DNA from: JBOGJG01 sp050747825
GTDB lineage: Bacteria > Acidobacteriota > UBA6911 > RPQK01 > JBOGJG01
Direction of reading: 5' to 3'
Assembly (NCBI GenBank): GCA_050747825.1
Contig: JBOGJG010000300.1
Span: 1-64,000, forward strand
DNA length: 64,000 bases
The notes under the pieces are model-generated. The model ran no database searches and was not told the origin of the DNA. It was given only the letters and a program-made list of their open reading frames with translations. This document shows, one piece after another, positions 53,054 through 62,108 of the stretch. The position numbers were made by a program, and so were the translations under genes. The first letter of the stretch is position 1, and each line of letters opens with the position of its first letter.

Positions 53054-53961
53054 TTATCGATCGAAGCAATAAGCCCTGGATCGTGGCCAGCATCGTCATT
53101 TTCCTGGTTTCGGCAGTACTCTACATCCCTTACAGCATCTACGCCATCCCGGCGCCTTCGGGCGGAAGCTGGCCTGGCTTGATTTACGCCTTTCTCGGCA
53201 CAGGCATGATGCTCTTTGCGCTGCTGCTGGGTTTACGGAAAAAGTACCCAACTCTGCGAGTGGGAAGGCTGCACGCCTGGATGAAAGGACATGTCTGGCT
53301 TGGACTCTTGAGCTTTCCCATTATTCTCTTTCACGCGGGATTTGCTCTGGGCGGGCCGCTCACGACGGTGTTAATGGTTTTGTTCGGTATCGTCGTTTTC
53401 AGCGGCCTCTTCGGGATCGTTCTTCAGCAGTATATTCCTGGTCTGATGACAGAGCAGATTTCGATGGAAACGATTTTCGAGCAGGTGGATGACATTCTGG
53501 CTCAGCTCCGCCAGGAAGCGGATGCATTCGTGCAGGCCGCCTTATCGCGCGAATCCGAAGAGCCTTTTGTCATGGAGGCACTGGGAGGAGGGACCGAGTC
53601 TCCACTGGCGCGCAACCGCTACTCGAGTGATCAGTCGGAACTGAGCAGAGGCCGGCGCGTCTTGGACGACTTTTATCAGCGTGAAGTCCGGCCGTTTCTT
53701 CACGATCAGGCCGGACCGGACAGCCGATTCGCCTCCGAGCAGAAGTCCAACGTTGTCTTTGAACAGATGCGAAAAGTGCTCCCCGGCTCGTTTCACGAAA
53801 CACTGGCCTCTCTGGCCGATATCGTGGAAGAGAGACGGCAACTGGCGCGCCAGGTGAAGCTGCATTATCTTCTTCACGGCTGGCTCTTCATACACGTCCC
53901 CCTGTCTATGGCGCTGATGGGGCTGGCGGCAGTTCATGCGGTCATAGCACTCAGGTACTGA
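53050..53961 (+). CDS. Membrane dihaem cytochrome b-like protein
   Basis: A 303-residue membrane protein with five predicted helices (about 11-32, 44-63, 81-100, 106-126 and 274-300). Helix 3 has His81 and His95, helix 5 has His282 and His296: each pair is an exact HX13H, the spacing that ligates two b haems across a membrane in cytochrome b and ferric-reductase/NADPH-oxidase proteins. A 140-residue hydrophilic, largely helical domain separates helices 4 and 5. Translation begins at a GTG overlapping the preceding stop. The context (NADH module and ferredoxin upstream, decahaem cytochrome downstream) says it moves electrons through the inner membrane. It has no recognised family name. Confidence 0.78.
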   Translation: MIIDRSNKPWIVASIVIFLVSAVLYIPYSIYAIPAPSGGSWPGLIYAFLGTGMMLFALLLGLRKKYPTLRVGRLHAWMKGHVWLGLLSFPIILFHAGFALGGPLTTVLMVLFGIVVFSGLFGIVLQQYIPGLMTEQISMETIFEQVDDILAQLRQEADAFVQAALSRESEEPFVMEALGGGTESPLARNRYSSDQSELSRGRRVLDDFYQREVRPFLHDQAGPDSRFASEQKSNVVFEQMRKVLPGSFHETLASLADIVEERRQLARQVKLHYLLHGWLFIHVPLSMALMGLAAVHAVIALRY

Positions 53962-53965
53962 GCAG

Positions 53966-55309
53966 ATGGCGCGAAAGGGAAAAACCACCAAGCAGCTTGC
54001 CAAGCGCATCGACATCAACTACTTCAAGCGGCTGCACCCGTTTCGCCGGAAAAAGCGGTATGCAAGCTATGTGGCCCTGGCACTAGCTGCGGCGTGGCTC
54101 ATCGCAAGCGCTCTGGTGGGGGACGAAGGCGTTTTCAATCCCGGACCTGTCTCACGCCCCCACGCCTTTATTGAGGAAGACTGCTCCTTTTGCCATACCG
54201 GAGCCGAGGAGAACCGCTTTCTTCACCCCGTTACCGATGGGGCCTGCCAGAGCTGCCATGCCGGCCCGCTTCATCACCGCAATCAGGTCTTTGCCGGACA
54301 TACGGGAAGCCAGCCCTCCTGCGGCAGTTGTCACCAGGAACATCAGGGACGCTCGGCTGACCTGGTTTTTATGCAGGACAAGAACTGCCTGCAGTGCCAC
54401 CGTTCCCTCCAGGTGGACGAGACACTCGTTGCTGCATCCAGTCCGGATTTGCCTGAATTCCTGGCGCGGCCTCCGCAAGGTTACGCCCGGGCCATCTCCA
54501 GCTTCGAGAGTGATCACCCGGAATTCCGTTTCATTCGCGACCAGATGGAAGATCCTGCGCAGATTAAGCTCAATCACCAGGTGCACCTGAGGCCGGACCT
54601 GCCCGCTCCCGAAGGTCCGGTTCAACTCGAATGCCAGTCGTGCCATAGAATCGATGCTCAGGGGGCTTATATGGAGCCGGTCAATTTCGAACGGGACTGC
54701 CAGTCCTGTCATCCCCTGGCTTTTGACGAACGGATTTTTGAAGAAGCGCCACATGAGGACCCTGAATTTGCGGAGGCTTTTGTCCGCACGGCTTTTTCCA
54801 AGTACGCCGGTGAGCATCCTGATGAATGGCGCCGGCCCTCGGACTGGCATCCGGCGCGCAATCTCTCCAGCCTCAGAAGAATGGTCGAAGAGGCTCCTCG
54901 AGATCTCCCGGACTGGCTGGAAAGAGAAGTTGGGAAGGCGCGCCAGCTCCTGTTTTCCCAAAAATGCCAGGAGTGCCACGTCATGCAGGACCTGCAGCAG
55001 GAGGTCCCTGCAGTTGTCCAGCCTCGCATTCCAGATCGATTCCTCGGCCACAGCCGTTTTGATCACCAGGCACATCGAATGCTCGAGTGTTCGTCCTGCC
55101 ACGAACAGGCGCTTCAAAGCAGTCGAACCGAAGACATTCTCATTCCCGGCCGGGAGGACTGCCTGCACTGCCACAACACTTCCACTGGAGCCCCGGCTGA
55201 GTGTGTAACTTGTCACGCTTATCACTCACAGACCAAAAATTACCAGCCAGGACGTCTCAGGATCAACGATATCGTCGGTGGGTCACAGCAAGGAGAATCA
55301 CGTGAATGA
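53966..55309 (+). CDS. Membrane-anchored decahaem cytochrome c
   Basis: A 447-residue protein. A basic N-terminus (KRIDINYFKRLHPFRRKKRY) is followed by one helix (about residues 33-51), so it is anchored facing the periplasm. The rest carries ten CxxCH sites: CSFCH, CQSCH, CGSCH, CLQCH, CQSCH, CQSCH, CQECH, CSSCH, CLHCH and CVTCH. Many free histidines (for example HQEHQGRS, HYHSQ) can serve as second haem ligands. It resembles cytochrome c3/NapC-type multihaem proteins and lacks catalytic haem variants. It probably takes electrons from the dihaem b protein four bases upstream. The 3' end overlaps the SDR gene by 8 bp. Confidence 0.88.
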   Translation: MARKGKTTKQLAKRIDINYFKRLHPFRRKKRYASYVALALAAAWLIASALVGDEGVFNPGPVSRPHAFIEEDCSFCHTGAEENRFLHPVTDGACQSCHAGPLHHRNQVFAGHTGSQPSCGSCHQEHQGRSADLVFMQDKNCLQCHRSLQVDETLVAASSPDLPEFLARPPQGYARAISSFESDHPEFRFIRDQMEDPAQIKLNHQVHLRPDLPAPEGPVQLECQSCHRIDAQGAYMEPVNFERDCQSCHPLAFDERIFEEAPHEDPEFAEAFVRTAFSKYAGEHPDEWRRPSDWHPARNLSSLRRMVEEAPRDLPDWLEREVGKARQLLFSQKCQECHVMQDLQQEVPAVVQPRIPDRFLGHSRFDHQAHRMLECSSCHEQALQSSRTEDILIPGREDCLHCHNTSTGAPAECVTCHAYHSQTKNYQPGRLRINDIVGGSQQGESRE

Positions 55310-56111
55310 AAAGCAGCCGTTGAGAGGTCAGAAGGCCCTGGTAACGGGGTCGAGTTCGGGAATAGGTAAGGCCATCGCTAAATCTCTCGCATTTGCAGGA
55401 GCTTCGGTCGTAGTAAACTCCCGCAGCCAGCCGGATAAAGGCGCGCGGCTGGCCCAAGAAATTTGCGAGGCAGGAGGAGAGGGCATTCATATCCAGGCCG
55501 ACGTCGGCCGGGAGGACGAGGTCAAGACTCTCTTTCGCAAAATGCTGGATGAGTTCGGGACGATTGACATTCTCGTCAATAACGCCGGGCTGCAACGCGA
55601 CGCGAATCTGGTGGATATGACCCTGGAGCAATGGAATACCGTCCTTTCGACCAATCTCACCAGTCAGTTTCTCTGTGCTCGTGAGGCCGTCAAGGAATTC
55701 CAGCGCCGGGGTGTTGTCCCTTCGATCTCAAGAGCGGCTGGGAAAATCATCTGTATCAGTTCGGTGCACGAGATCATTCCATGGGCTGGACACAGCAACT
55801 ATGCGGCTTCAAAGGGGGGTGTGATGCTCTTTATGAAGAGCATCGCCCAGGAACTGGCGCCTCACAAGATCCGCGTCAACAGCATCGCCCCGGGCGCGAT
55901 TAAGACTCCCATCAATCGGGAGGCCTGGGAGACGCCTGAGGCTGAACGGGCTCTGCTCAAGCTGGTTCCCTATCAGAGGGTTGGAGACCCGGAAGACATC
56001 GGCTCAGCGGCGGTCTGGCTGGCTTCCGACGACTCCGACTACGTTACCGGAACCAGCTTGATCGTAGACGGAGGCGCGTGTCTCTATCCCGAATTTGCTC
56101 ACGGAGGCTGA
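55302..56111 (+). CDS. Short-chain dehydrogenase, glucose 1-dehydrogenase-like
   Basis: Classical SDR of about 269 residues. It has GQKALVTGSSSGIGKAIAKSLAFAGASVVVNSRS (cofactor site TGxxxGIG), NNAGLQRDANLVDMTLEQWN, catalytic serine in ICISSVHEIIPWAGHSNYAASKGG (Tyr and Lys in YAASK), and RVNSIAPGAIKTPIN. LQRDANLVDMTLEQWN and the VHEIIPWAGHSNYAASKGG block match glucose 1-dehydrogenases that use NAD(P)+. The GTG start follows the AAGGAG site by seven bases; an upstream ATG gives an eight-residue longer form. It overlaps the decahaem gene by 8 bp. It could produce NADH for the diaphorase from glucose released by the next enzyme. Confidence 0.85.
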   Translation: MNEKQPLRGQKALVTGSSSGIGKAIAKSLAFAGASVVVNSRSQPDKGARLAQEICEAGGEGIHIQADVGREDEVKTLFRKMLDEFGTIDILVNNAGLQRDANLVDMTLEQWNTVLSTNLTSQFLCAREAVKEFQRRGVVPSISRAAGKIICISSVHEIIPWAGHSNYAASKGGVMLFMKSIAQELAPHKIRVNSIAPGAIKTPINREAWETPEAERALLKLVPYQRVGDPEDIGSAAVWLASDDSDYVTGTSLIVDGGACLYPEFAHGG

Positions 56112-56120
56112 AGTCAAAAC

Positions 56121-58772
56121 ATGACAGCTCAAAAAATGACCGCGGAACACCGGCGCCTGCGAGAAGCCTATTCCGGATTCGTCCAACCCTGGAAAAAATG
56201 GGGACCTTACATCAGCGAGCGCTCCTGGGCTACGGTGCGCGAAGATTATAGCCCGCAGGGTGACGCCTGGGGTTTTCTCCCCCACGACATGGCTCGGAGC
56301 AAAGCCTATCGCTGGGGCGAAGACGGGATCGGAGGAATTTGCGACCGCTATCAAATCCTGGTGTTCGCCTGGGCTTTTTGGAACGGGCGGGACCCGATCC
56401 TGAAGGAGCGACTTTTTGGAGTTACTCCGCATGAAGGGAATCGGGGAGAGGATGTGAAGGAGTATTACTTTTACCTGGACAGCACCCCGACTCACAGCTA
56501 CATGAAAATGCTGTATAAGTATCCCCAGGCTCCCTTTCCCTACCAGGAGCTGGTCGATGAAAACCGGAAGCGCGGCGGGCGCGGGTTCGAATACGAGCTG
56601 CTCGACACCGGAGTGTTCGATGAAGACAGGTACTTTGACATTTTTATCGAGTACGCCAAAGCCGGCCCCGAAGACATCGGTATCCAGCTCGAAGCTTTCA
56701 ACCGGGGGCCTGAGGATTCCGAGCTGCACATCCTGCCTCACCTCTGGTTCCGCAATACGTGGTCGTGGAACGCTCATTTGAAAGCCCAGCCTGTGATCTC
56801 GCCCGGCCCGGCAGACAAGGGCTGGCTGAGCCTGGAAGCGGACGACTCCCCGGCCGAATTACCCGGCAACCTTCCTTTTGAATACCGCCTCGGTCGCCTT
56901 TACCTATACGCGCCCGCAGGCGGAGACCTCCTGTTTACCAACAACGAGACAAATTGCGAGCGGCTCTATGGCGTAGCCAGCCGGACACCTAACAACAAGG
57001 ATGCCTTTCATCGGCATGTCATTTCCTATCAGGACTGCCTGCGGCCGGATCAGACCGGGACCAAGTCCTGCCTGCATTACAAGACCACCATCGCGTCAGG
57101 ATCCTCAAAAACACTGCGCTTTCGCCTTACCAGGGAGAGCCTCGGCGATCCCCTCGGTGAAGTGGAGAAGATCATTTTGGTTCGAAAGAAGGAGGCGGAT
57201 GAGTTCTATGATTCCGTCCATCCACCCAGGGCAAACGCTGAAGAGCGGATGATCCAACGCCAGGCCTTGGCCGGCATGCTGTGGAGCAAACAGGCCTATA
57301 TATTCGATGTCCGCCTCTGGTTCGCCGGAGATACCGAACTCGCACCTCCCCCTCAGGAGCGTCGCCAGATCCGCAATGCCCATTGGCAGCATCTGAACTC
57401 GATGCGGGTTCTCTCCATGCCGGACAAATGGGAATACCCCTGGTTCGCCGCCTGGGACCTGGCTTTTCAATGCCTGACGCTGGCCCTGGTAGATCCCGAT
57501 TTTGCCAAGGAAAACCTCTGGTTCCTCCTTTTTGAACAATTCCAACATCCAAACGGGCAAATCCCGGCTTATGAATGGGAGTTCTCGGACCTGAACCCGC
57601 CTGTGCATGCCTGGGCCTGTTGGCGCGTCTATAACATCGAGCGGGAGCGAGCCGGACGCGCCGATCGTGAATTCCTGGAAAAATGCTTTCATAAACTCCT
57701 CATCAACTTCGCCTGGTGGGTCAATAAGGTCGATAGCCAGGGCAATAATCTCTTCGAGGGAGGCTTTCTGGGCCTTGACAATATCGCTGTAGTGGACCGC
57801 AGCGACCGCCTGCCCGGAGGGGCCGTCCTGGAGCAGTCCGATGGAACAGGGTGGATGGCTTTTTTCTGCCTTTACCTGATGAGAATTGCCCTGGAACTTT
57901 CGAAAGAAAACAAGGTATACGAAGGTCTGGCAACCAAGTTTTTTCAACATTACGTCTATATTGCCGCCGCCATGAAGAACATGGGCGGCCGCAACTACCA
58001 GTTGTGGGATGAGAAAGATGGCTATTTTTATGACGTCCTCAGGTACCCCAACGGTGAATTTCATCGATTCCGCGTGCGCTCGCTGGTGGGCTTGATCCCC
58101 TTGTTTGCTGTAGAAATCCTGGAGGATGAGAAGCTGCGCGGGCATGAGGAGTTCCTGGGAAACATGGACTGGTTTATCCGCAACCGTCCTGATCTGGTTG
58201 GACACGCCTGCTATTCCGATCATCGAAACGGCCAATCGCGGCACGTGCTGGCTATCGTGAACGAACATCAGCTCTCACGTATTTTGGAACGACTCCGCGA
58301 TTGCGGCGAGTTTCTCTCAGAAGCCGGCATTTGCAGCCTTTCCAAGTTTCACAAAGATCACCCCTTTGTCTGGGAAGGCAAAGAGGTTCGCTACGAACCG
58401 GCCGAAGCCGACGTTAAAATCAAGGGGGGCAACTCCAACTGGCGGGGGCCGATCTGGTTCCCGACTTCCTACCTCATCATCGAGTCTCTGCGCAAGCTCG
58501 CCTCGGCTTTCGAGGGGTCGAATTCAGGCTCGGCGGAGCCGGCAGCATTGGCGGATGAGGTCGCTGAACGGATGATTGGCCTCTTCAGACTGAATGGCGA
58601 GGGAAAACGTCCAGTCTTTGGAGGCGCCAAAAAATTTCAAGATCCTCACTGGCGAGACTACCTGCTCTTTTACGAGTACTTCAATGGAGATGACGGGGCC
58701 GGACTGGGCGCCAGCCACCAGACCGGCTGGACCGGTCTGGTGGCCAATCTCATAGACGAGTCCCGCCGTTAG
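56121..58772 (+). CDS. GH63-type glycosidase
   Basis: An 883-residue glycoside hydrolase with an (alpha/alpha)6 barrel, related to GH63 and the MGH1-like glucosidases that release glucose from glucosylated compounds (for example mannosylglycerate, glucosylglycerate or kojibiose). Seen: [42 protein letters not shown] near the N-terminus, [41 protein letters not shown] (acid residue region), [15 protein letters not shown], and [16 protein letters not shown]. The exact substrate cannot be told. It has no signal peptide, so it acts in the cytoplasm. It follows the SDR by nine bases, so the two probably share a metabolic step. Confidence 0.85.
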   Translation: MTAQKMTAEHRRLREAYSGFVQPWKKWGPYISERSWATVREDYSPQGDAWGFLPHDMARSKAYRWGEDGIGGICDRYQILVFAWAFWNGRDPILKERLFGVTPHEGNRGEDVKEYYFYLDSTPTHSYMKMLYKYPQAPFPYQELVDENRKRGGRGFEYELLDTGVFDEDRYFDIFIEYAKAGPEDIGIQLEAFNRGPEDSELHILPHLWFRNTWSWNAHLKAQPVISPGPADKGWLSLEADDSPAELPGNLPFEYRLGRLYLYAPAGGDLLFTNNETNCERLYGVASRTPNNKDAFHRHVISYQDCLRPDQTGTKSCLHYKTTIASGSSKTLRFRLTRESLGDPLGEVEKIILVRKKEADEFYDSVHPPRANAEERMIQRQALAGMLWSKQAYIFDVRLWFAGDTELAPPPQERRQIRNAHWQHLNSMRVLSMPDKWEYPWFAAWDLAFQCLTLALVDPDFAKENLWFLLFEQFQHPNGQIPAYEWEFSDLNPPVHAWACWRVYNIERERAGRADREFLEKCFHKLLINFAWWVNKVDSQGNNLFEGGFLGLDNIAVVDRSDRLPGGAVLEQSDGTGWMAFFCLYLMRIALELSKENKVYEGLATKFFQHYVYIAAAMKNMGGRNYQLWDEKDGYFYDVLRYPNGEFHRFRVRSLVGLIPLFAVEILEDEKLRGHEEFLGNMDWFIRNRPDLVGHACYSDHRNGQSRHVLAIVNEHQLSRILERLRDCGEFLSEAGICSLSKFHKDHPFVWEGKEVRYEPAEADVKIKGGNSNWRGPIWFPTSYLIIESLRKLASAFEGSNSGSAEPAALADEVAERMIGLFRLNGEGKRPVFGGAKKFQDPHWRDYLLFYEYFNGDDGAGLGASHQTGWTGLVANLIDESRR

Positions 58773-58899
58773 CCATTCAGCCTGCGAGGCTCCCACGACG
58801 ACCTGCTACGGCCTGCTCTATAGCCACGGATTTCACCGTATGATTCGTTGGCCCAAAAGCTGAATCCTTCGAAAGACCGCTTTTGATAGAATCGACTCG

Positions 58900-60312
58900 A
58901 TGTGGTTGATTCTCGTTCTCTGGCTGACTAGTCCAATGCTGGCCTTTCAAAGCTCTGAATTGCCCCAAGTTCCCGATTTGCCTGTCTTGGGAAAGCAGTT
59001 GCCCGAGGCTGTCCGCCAGGAAGTGAACGAGTTGCACGCCAGGGCCCGCAAAAATCCGCAGGACGTGGATACAATCGGGCCCCTGGCGATGCTCATGCAT
59101 GCTTACGAGCAATACCAGTTTGCAGAATTCTGTTACCGCCGCGCCCAGGAGCTGCAGCCGGATTCGTTTCAGTGGAGCTACTATCTGGGTCTCGTGCAGG
59201 CGAGACAGGGCGAGCATCAAGAGGCGGCTGATTCTCTGCGCAAGGCGCTCCTGCTGGATCCCAATTACGTTCCCGCCTGGCTGAAGCTCGTGGGATCCCT
59301 TCTCCAACTCGAACAGTTTGAAGAAGCGGCAACGATTTGCCAGGCGATCCTCCGCGAATATCCGCAGGCGGCGGTGGCCCATTACGGCCTGGGGCGCGTT
59401 AAAGCCCAACAGGGGAATCTCGAAGAAGCCGTCAGTCATTATCTGAAGGCCTGCGAGCTGCACCCGGGATTTGGCGCCTCCCATTACGCCCTGGGGCTCG
59501 CCTACCGCGACTTGGGCAATAACGCCAAGGCCCGGGAACACCTCTCTTTGTACCAGCAGAACAAGCTGGGCTGGCCTTCCGCGGAAGATCCTCTTTGGAC
59601 CGCAGTCCAGCAGTTGAAGAGCGGCCCACTTCACCATCTGAAGCTGGCCATTGACCTGGCCAATGAGAATCGGCTTGAGCAATCCATCCGCGAACACCAG
59701 AAGGCGCTGGAGCTGGACCCCAACCTGCTGCAGGCCCATGTCAATCTCTCAAACCTTCAGGGCCGACTCGGAAACTGGAAAGAGGCCGAAAAGCATTACC
59801 AGGCGGCGGCAGCAATTAATCCCAATCTGCCGGACCTTCACTATAACTACGGAATCATTCTAGGCGCGCGGGAACGTCACGCCGAAGCGGCCGAGGCTTT
59901 CCAGAAAGCGCTTGAGATCAATCCGTTCTACGCGGAGGCCCACAACAATCTGGGATCCATGCTGGCCCTGCAGGGCGATCTGCACAAGGCGGCCCGCCAT
60001 TATCGTCAGGCAATCGAAAACAATCCAAATTACCGGCTGGCCCGGTTCAATCTGGGCCGCACGCTGATTGCGCTGGGAGAGCACCAGGAGGCCATCGACC
60101 AGCTCCTGAAGATCCTGACTCCCGAGGATGAGGACACTCCGCGCTTCATGTTTGTCCTGGCGGCAGCTTATGCCCGATCCGGGAACGTGGAGAAAGCGCT
60201 TTTCTACACGAGAGAAGCCAAGGAGCGAGCGGAAGCGCTGGGGCAGATGGAGCTGGCCGCTTCGGCTGAGGAAGGCCTGAAGCAACTGGAGCAGGCACGG
60301 CGGCCGCAATGA
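58900..60312 (+). CDS. Exported TPR-repeat protein
   Basis: A 470-residue protein: signal peptide ([15 protein letters not shown]), then about ten tetratricopeptide repeats. Repeats with W-Y-LG and DP at the expected positions are [69 protein letters not shown] and [23 protein letters not shown]. Such periplasmic scaffolds often sit with CRTAC1 proteins, which follow with a 4-bp overlap (ATGA). The role is probably as a protein-protein adaptor for assembly; no catalytic motif is visible. Confidence 0.85.
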   Translation: MWLILVLWLTSPMLAFQSSELPQVPDLPVLGKQLPEAVRQEVNELHARARKNPQDVDTIGPLAMLMHAYEQYQFAEFCYRRAQELQPDSFQWSYYLGLVQARQGEHQEAADSLRKALLLDPNYVPAWLKLVGSLLQLEQFEEAATICQAILREYPQAAVAHYGLGRVKAQQGNLEEAVSHYLKACELHPGFGASHYALGLAYRDLGNNAKAREHLSLYQQNKLGWPSAEDPLWTAVQQLKSGPLHHLKLAIDLANENRLEQSIREHQKALELDPNLLQAHVNLSNLQGRLGNWKEAEKHYQAAAAINPNLPDLHYNYGIILGARERHAEAAEAFQKALEINPFYAEAHNNLGSMLALQGDLHKAARHYRQAIENNPNYRLARFNLGRTLIALGEHQEAIDQLLKILTPEDEDTPRFMFVLAAAYARSGNVEKALFYTREAKERAEALGQMELAASAEEGLKQLEQARRPQ

Positions 60313-62108
60313 GACTTCGGGTACTGCTTCTTCTCGCCGTTTTGCCGGCTGTTTTCTCGCCAACCGGCTCGGTTGCCCATGAAGTGCCGATTTTCAGAGA
60401 GGTGGCGGCTGAGGCCGGCCTGGAGTTTCAGCATTTCAACGGATCAAGCGGTGAGTTTTTTGTGCCCGAGATTATGGGTCCCGGGGTGGCGCTGTTGGAT
60501 TACGACGGGGATGGGGATCTGGATGTCTATCTGACTCAGGGCCGCTCCCTCACGGTCGCGGCTCGGATGACGGAGCAGGAGCGGAAAACGGTGCAGGATC
60601 AAAAAACGGCGCTCGAATCCGAGCCGCGACTGTCAGCGAGCGGCCATCGGCTTTTTCGCAATCTGCTGAAGGAGGAAGGCCGGCTCCGATTCACGGATGT
60701 TACCGAAAAGGCCGGCCTGGGACACCAGGGTTACGGCATGGGGGCCGCCGTGGGCGACTACGACAACGACGGCGACCCAGATTTATACGTGACTAATTTC
60801 GGCAGCAATGTCTTGTATCGCAACAACGGAGACGGCACGTTTAGCGATGTCACCCGCGAAGCCGGCGTCGATGACCCGCGCTGGAGCACCAGCGCAGCTT
60901 TTTTAGATTACGACCGCGACGGAGACCTCGACCTTTTCGTCACCAACTACATCAATTTCAGCGTGGCCGCCAATCGGACCTGTTACGACCCGGCCGGCGC
61001 GCGGGACTACTGCAACCCGTCCGTCTACAGTCCCGTGCCGGACCGACTCTTTCGCAATGAAGGCGCGGGACAGTTCTCGGAGGCCACCGAAGCGGCCGGG
61101 ATTACGCTCGCCTATGGGCCCGGCCTGGGAGTCGTCTGCGCCGACTTCAACGCAGACGGATGGACCGACATCTACGTGGCCAATGACGGCACGGCCAATC
61201 TGCTCTGGATCAACCAGGGCAACGGTACCTTCGACGAGCAGGGACTGCTCTCGGGAAGCGCCTACAATGGAAACGGCATGGCCGAGGGCAGCATGGGAGT
61301 AAGCGCCGGCGATTTCGACAATGACGGCGACGAAGACCTTTTCATGACTCATCTCAATCAGGAGAAGAACACGCTCTATCTCAATCGCGGCCAGGGTGTT
61401 TTTCACGATGCCAGCCGGGAGTTCGACCTGGCGGCCCCCAGCTTTGCCTACACCGGCTTTGGGACGCAATGGTTCGATTTCGACAGCGACGGCTATCTGG
61501 ATCTTTTCGTGGCCAATGGCGCCGTCACCATCTTGGAGCAGTTGCGTGCACAGCCGTTTCCCTATCATCAAAAGAATCAGCTCTTCCGAAACCTGGAGGG
61601 AAAAGGCTTTCAAGACATCACGGCCGCCGCCGGACTCGCCCTGGAGTTATCTGAAGTCAGCCGCGGCGCCGCCTTTGGCGACATCGATAATGACGGCGAT
61701 ATCGATATCCTGGTCACAAACAACAACGGACCCGCGCGCCTGCTGCTCAATGAGTCAGCGCAGAAGCACTGGCTGAGCGTGCGTCTGGAAGGAACCCAGG
61801 ATAATCGCTTGGGCATCGGCGCTCGCGTCGGCATTCTCCGAAGGTCAGTCAGCAGTCAGCGGTCAGCGGTCAGCGGTCAGCGGCCGGTCATCTGGCGGCG
61901 CGCCCACACCGACGGAAGTTACCTCAGCGCCGGCGATATCCGAGTTCACTTCGGCCTGGGGACGGATGCCGACCTGGAGGGAGTTGTTGTTCAGTGGCCC
62001 AACGGCCAATCTGAAGTGTGGACGGATGTTCAGCCCGATTCATTCCTGACCCTGAAGCAGGGCACGGGGGAAGCTTGGCCGATGGAGCAGGAGCAGGGGC
62101 GGCCATGA
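60309..62108 (+). CDS. CRTAC1-like FG-GAP/ASPIC-UnbV protein with repeat-derived inserts
   Basis: A 599-residue secreted protein. A signal peptide (about 1-23) precedes FG-GAP/VCBS propeller repeats with Ca2+-binding loops such as [47 protein letters not shown] and [14 protein letters not shown]-terminal ASPIC/UnbV domain (RLGIGARV ... [14 protein letters not shown]) follows. Two inserts break the usual pattern: residues 78-112 ([10 protein letters not shown] ... RLSASG) from repeat R2, and about 512-528 ([12 protein letters not shown]) from GTCAGCG repeats. Both keep the frame. It overlaps the TPR gene and the next CRTAC1 gene by 4 bp each. Confidence 0.9.
   Translation: MRLRVLLLLAVLPAVFSPTGSVAHEVPIFREVAAEAGLEFQHFNGSSGEFFVPEIMGPGVALLDYDGDGDLDVYLTQGRSLTVAARMTEQERKTVQDQKTALESEPRLSASGHRLFRNLLKEEGRLRFTDVTEKAGLGHQGYGMGAAVGDYDNDGDPDLYVTNFGSNVLYRNNGDGTFSDVTREAGVDDPRWSTSAAFLDYDRDGDLDLFVTNYINFSVAANRTCYDPAGARDYCNPSVYSPVPDRLFRNEGAGQFSEATEAAGITLAYGPGLGVVCADFNADGWTDIYVANDGTANLLWINQGNGTFDEQGLLSGSAYNGNGMAEGSMGVSAGDFDNDGDEDLFMTHLNQEKNTLYLNRGQGVFHDASREFDLAAPSFAYTGFGTQWFDFDSDGYLDLFVANGAVTILEQLRAQPFPYHQKNQLFRNLEGKGFQDITAAAGLALELSEVSRGAAFGDIDNDGDIDILVTNNNGPARLLLNESAQKHWLSVRLEGTQDNRLGIGARVGILRRSVSSQRSAVSGQRPVIWRRAHTDGSYLSAGDIRVHFGLGTDADLEGVVVQWPNGQSEVWTDVQPDSFLTLKQGTGEAWPMEQEQGRP
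60542..60643. repeat. R2 inverted repeat inside the CRTAC1 gene
   Basis: Left arm CCGCTCCCTCACGGTCGCGG (60542-60561) plus CTCGG, right arm CCGAGCCGCGACTGTC and AGCGAGCGG (60619-60643), with about 50 bp between. It is read in frame as LTVAARM...[11 protein letters not shown], at the loop where relatives go straight from a Ca2+ loop to HRLFRN. Confidence 0.8.
61843..61890. repeat. GTCAGCG microrepeat inside the CRTAC1 gene
   Basis: About six units of GTCAGCG/GTCAGCA in tandem. It is translated as [17 protein letters not shown] within the UnbV domain, between VGIL and IWRRAHTDG. There is no frame break. Confidence 0.8.

Noticed and set aside
60309..62108. Frameshifts in the CRTAC1 gene at the repeat inserts
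   Set aside because: The frame reads through both inserts without a stop and the domains resume in register, so these are insertions, not breaks.
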